Positions 6,657-8,132 of a stretch of DNA of 8,132 nt are shown here, piece by piece. The stretch spans positions 1-8,132 of the forward strand of contig CAJXMS010000093.1 in NCBI GenBank assembly GCA_913056475.1, read 5' to 3'. Under the pieces are notes generated by a model. It was not told where the DNA came from, did no database searches, and saw nothing but the letters and a program-made list of their open reading frames with translations. Within the stretch, counting starts at the first letter, position 1. The number at the start of each line of letters is the position of its first letter. A program made the translations under genes and the position numbers. The DNA is from an uncultured Bacteroidota bacterium. Its GTDB lineage: Bacteria; Bacteroidota; Bacteroidia; Flavobacteriales; Schleiferiaceae.

Positions 6657-8132
6657 ATGAGCGATATCAACGTTAAAGAAATCCTGCAAAACCTTGGCAT
6701 AGAGCCACATAACAACGGAACCTGGACCGGACAGAAGTCTACCGGCAAAGGGGATAAACTAAGCAGCGTAACCCCCATCGATGGCGCAGAACTGGCCAGC
6801 GTAACCTGGACCACCCGCGAAGAGTACGATGCGGTAGTGGCAAAAGCCCAGGAAGCTTTCCAATCCTGGCGCGTAACACCGGCCCCGGAGCGGGGCGAGA
6901 TCGTGCGCCAGTACGGCCTTAAACTGCGCGAAAACAAAGATATGCTGGGACGGCTGGTATCGCTCGAGATGGGCAAGTCCCTGCAAGAAGGCTGGGGCGA
7001 AGTGCAGGAAATGATCGATATCTGCGACCTGGCCCTGGGCCTTTCGCGGCAATTGCACGGCTTTACCATGCACAGCGAACGGCCCAATCACCGCATGTAC
7101 GAGCAGTACCATCCCCTGGGGCCGGTAGGCATTATCAGCGCCTTTAACTTCCCCGTGGCGGTATGGTGCTGGAATACGGCCATCGCCTGGGTTTGTGGCG
7201 ACGTAACCATCTGGAAGCCCTCCGAAAAAGTGGCCCTCTGCGCGCTGGCTTGCCAAAAGCTCTTTGCGGAAGTGCTGGCCGAAAACGACCTCCCGGAAGG
7301 CATCAGCAACGTGATCATAGGCGATGTAGAGGCCGGCGAGTGGCTGAGCCACGACGAAGGCCTTCCGCTGGTATCGGCCACCGGGTCTATCAATATGGGC
7401 CGCCAGGTGGGGCAGGCCGTGGCCAAGCGCCTGGGCAAAAGCCTTCTGGAACTGGGCGGCAACAACGCCATCATCATCACCGAAAATGCCGACCTGGAAA
7501 GCACCCTGGTGGGCGCGGTATTTGGCGCGGTAGGCACCTGCGGCCAGCGCTGTACCAGCACCCGCCGGCTCATCATCCACGAGAACATCTATGATGAGGT
7601 GGTGAGCAAGCTCCAAAAGGCTTATAAACAATTGAAAATAGGCAATCCCCTGGATACCAATAACCACGTGGGCCCGCTCATCGATACCGATGCGGTGGCC
7701 AACTACGAAAAGGCCCTGGAAGCCATTCCCGCCCAGGGCGGGAAAATGCTGGTAGAGGGCGGCCGCCTGCCCGCCAGTGAATACGGGAGTGACTGCTACG
7801 TGAAGCCCTGCATAGCAGAAGTGGAAAACCACTACGAAATCGTGCAGCATGAAACCTTTGCGCCCATTCTTTACGTAATGAAATACCAGACTATGGAGGA
7901 GGCCATTGCCATGCAAAACGGCGTGCCCCAAGGGCTTTCTTCCGCGCTGATGAGCACCAATCTGCGCGAAAGTGAGCAGTTTTTATCGGCCGCCGGCAGC
8001 GATTGCGGCATAGCTAATGTCAACATCGGCACCAGCGGCGCTGAAATCGGAGGGGCATTCGGCGGTGAAAAGGAAACCGGCGGGGGCCGGGAGTCCGGCA
8101 GTGACGCCTGGCGGATCTATATGCGCCGGCAG
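6657..8132 (+). CDS. ALDH7-type aldehyde dehydrogenase (alpha-aminoadipic semialdehyde dehydrogenase-like), 3'-truncated
   Basis: The 492 visible codons match the ALDH7/antiquitin branch, which oxidises alpha-aminoadipic semialdehyde (in equilibrium with piperideine-6-carboxylate) to alpha-aminoadipate with NAD in lysine catabolism. Key parts are present: GIISAFNFPVAVW (158-170) and TIWKPSEK (184-191) of the cofactor site, SATGSINMGR (240-249), catalytic Glu265 in ELGGNN, and catalytic Cys299 in GQRCTS. HETFAPILYV (398-407) and the ALDH7-typical GTSGAEIGGAFGGEKETGGG (458-477) follow. The NxGTSGAE segment is the aminoadipate-recognition loop described in human ALDH7A1, which supports the substrate assignment. 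The window ends at MRRQ, about 20 residues before the usual C-terminus of roughly 510. The start at ATG 6657 fits homologue N-termini. An in-frame ATG at 6612, just after an in-frame TAA and behind AAAGGAAAGGG, would add 15 residues. No lysine aminotransferase is in view, so the pathway is inferred from the family alone. Confidence 0.93.
   Translation, partial: MSDINVKEILQNLGIEPHNNGTWTGQKSTGKGDKLSSVTPIDGAELASVTWTTREEYDAVVAKAQEAFQSWRVTPAPERGEIVRQYGLKLRENKDMLGRLVSLEMGKSLQEGWGEVQEMIDICDLALGLSRQLHGFTMHSERPNHRMYEQYHPLGPVGIISAFNFPVAVWCWNTAIAWVCGDVTIWKPSEKVALCALACQKLFAEVLAENDLPEGISNVIIGDVEAGEWLSHDEGLPLVSATGSINMGRQVGQAVAKRLGKSLLELGGNNAIIITENADLESTLVGAVFGAVGTCGQRCTSTRRLIIHENIYDEVVSKLQKAYKQLKIGNPLDTNNHVGPLIDTDAVANYEKALEAIPAQGGKMLVEGGRLPASEYGSDCYVKPCIAEVENHYEIVQHETFAPILYVMKYQTMEEAIAMQNGVPQGLSSALMSTNLRESEQFLSAAGSDCGIANVNIGTSGAEIGGAFGGEKETGGGRESGSDAWRIYMRRQ

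Noticed and set aside
6759..7931. 390-codon open frame on the minus strand
   Set aside because: It lies entirely antisense to the well-supported ALDH7 gene, has a low-complexity His/Gly/Ala composition and no recognisable domain. It is a by-product of GC-rich codon use.

Overview
The window looks like chromosomal DNA of a member of the Bacteroidota. The reasons are two secreted proteins ending in type IX secretion (T9SS) type A-like sorting domains, a candidate promoter of the Bacteroidota pattern (TTTG, 20 nt, then a near TAnnTTTG box), start codons preceded by A/T-rich sequence instead of Shine-Dalgarno motifs, and family types common in that phylum (DinB_2, MuiA/DUF4139, ALDH7). Base composition is moderately GC-rich by eye. 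I cannot place it below phylum level. I saw no mobile element, CRISPR array, tRNA or rRNA.

Layout. Positions 2-1099 (+) are the 3' part of an FTR1-type iron permease whose N-terminal region lies outside the window. Positions 1100-1373 are non-coding, with at most a weak terminator. Positions 1374-2561 (+) encode a secreted kelch-type beta-propeller with a T9SS sorting tail, followed by a strong intrinsic terminator at 2591-2624. Positions 2711-4285 (+) encode an exported MuiA-like (DUF4140/DUF4139) protein. It converges on, and overlaps by 4 bp, a gene on the minus strand (4282-5829) for a secreted protein of unknown function with a degenerate T9SS-like tail. That gene lies 7 nt downstream of a DinB-superfamily gene (5837-6343, minus), so the two probably form one transcript from the candidate promoter at 6384-6415. 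A 313-bp divergent intergenic region (6344-6656) holds that promoter and an extended imperfect stem-loop (6475-6526). Positions 6657-8132 (+) are an ALDH7-type aldehyde dehydrogenase (alpha-aminoadipic semialdehyde dehydrogenase type) cut by the right edge about 20 residues before its expected end.

The genes do not form one obvious pathway. Iron import, cell-envelope or secreted proteins, a putative thiol or metal-dependent DinB enzyme and lysine-semialdehyde oxidation sit side by side. The least explained elements are the unknown secreted protein co-transcribed with the DinB gene and the stem-loop with repeated GGAAAAC-like boxes before the dehydrogenase. I did not find a convincing new multi-gene system.
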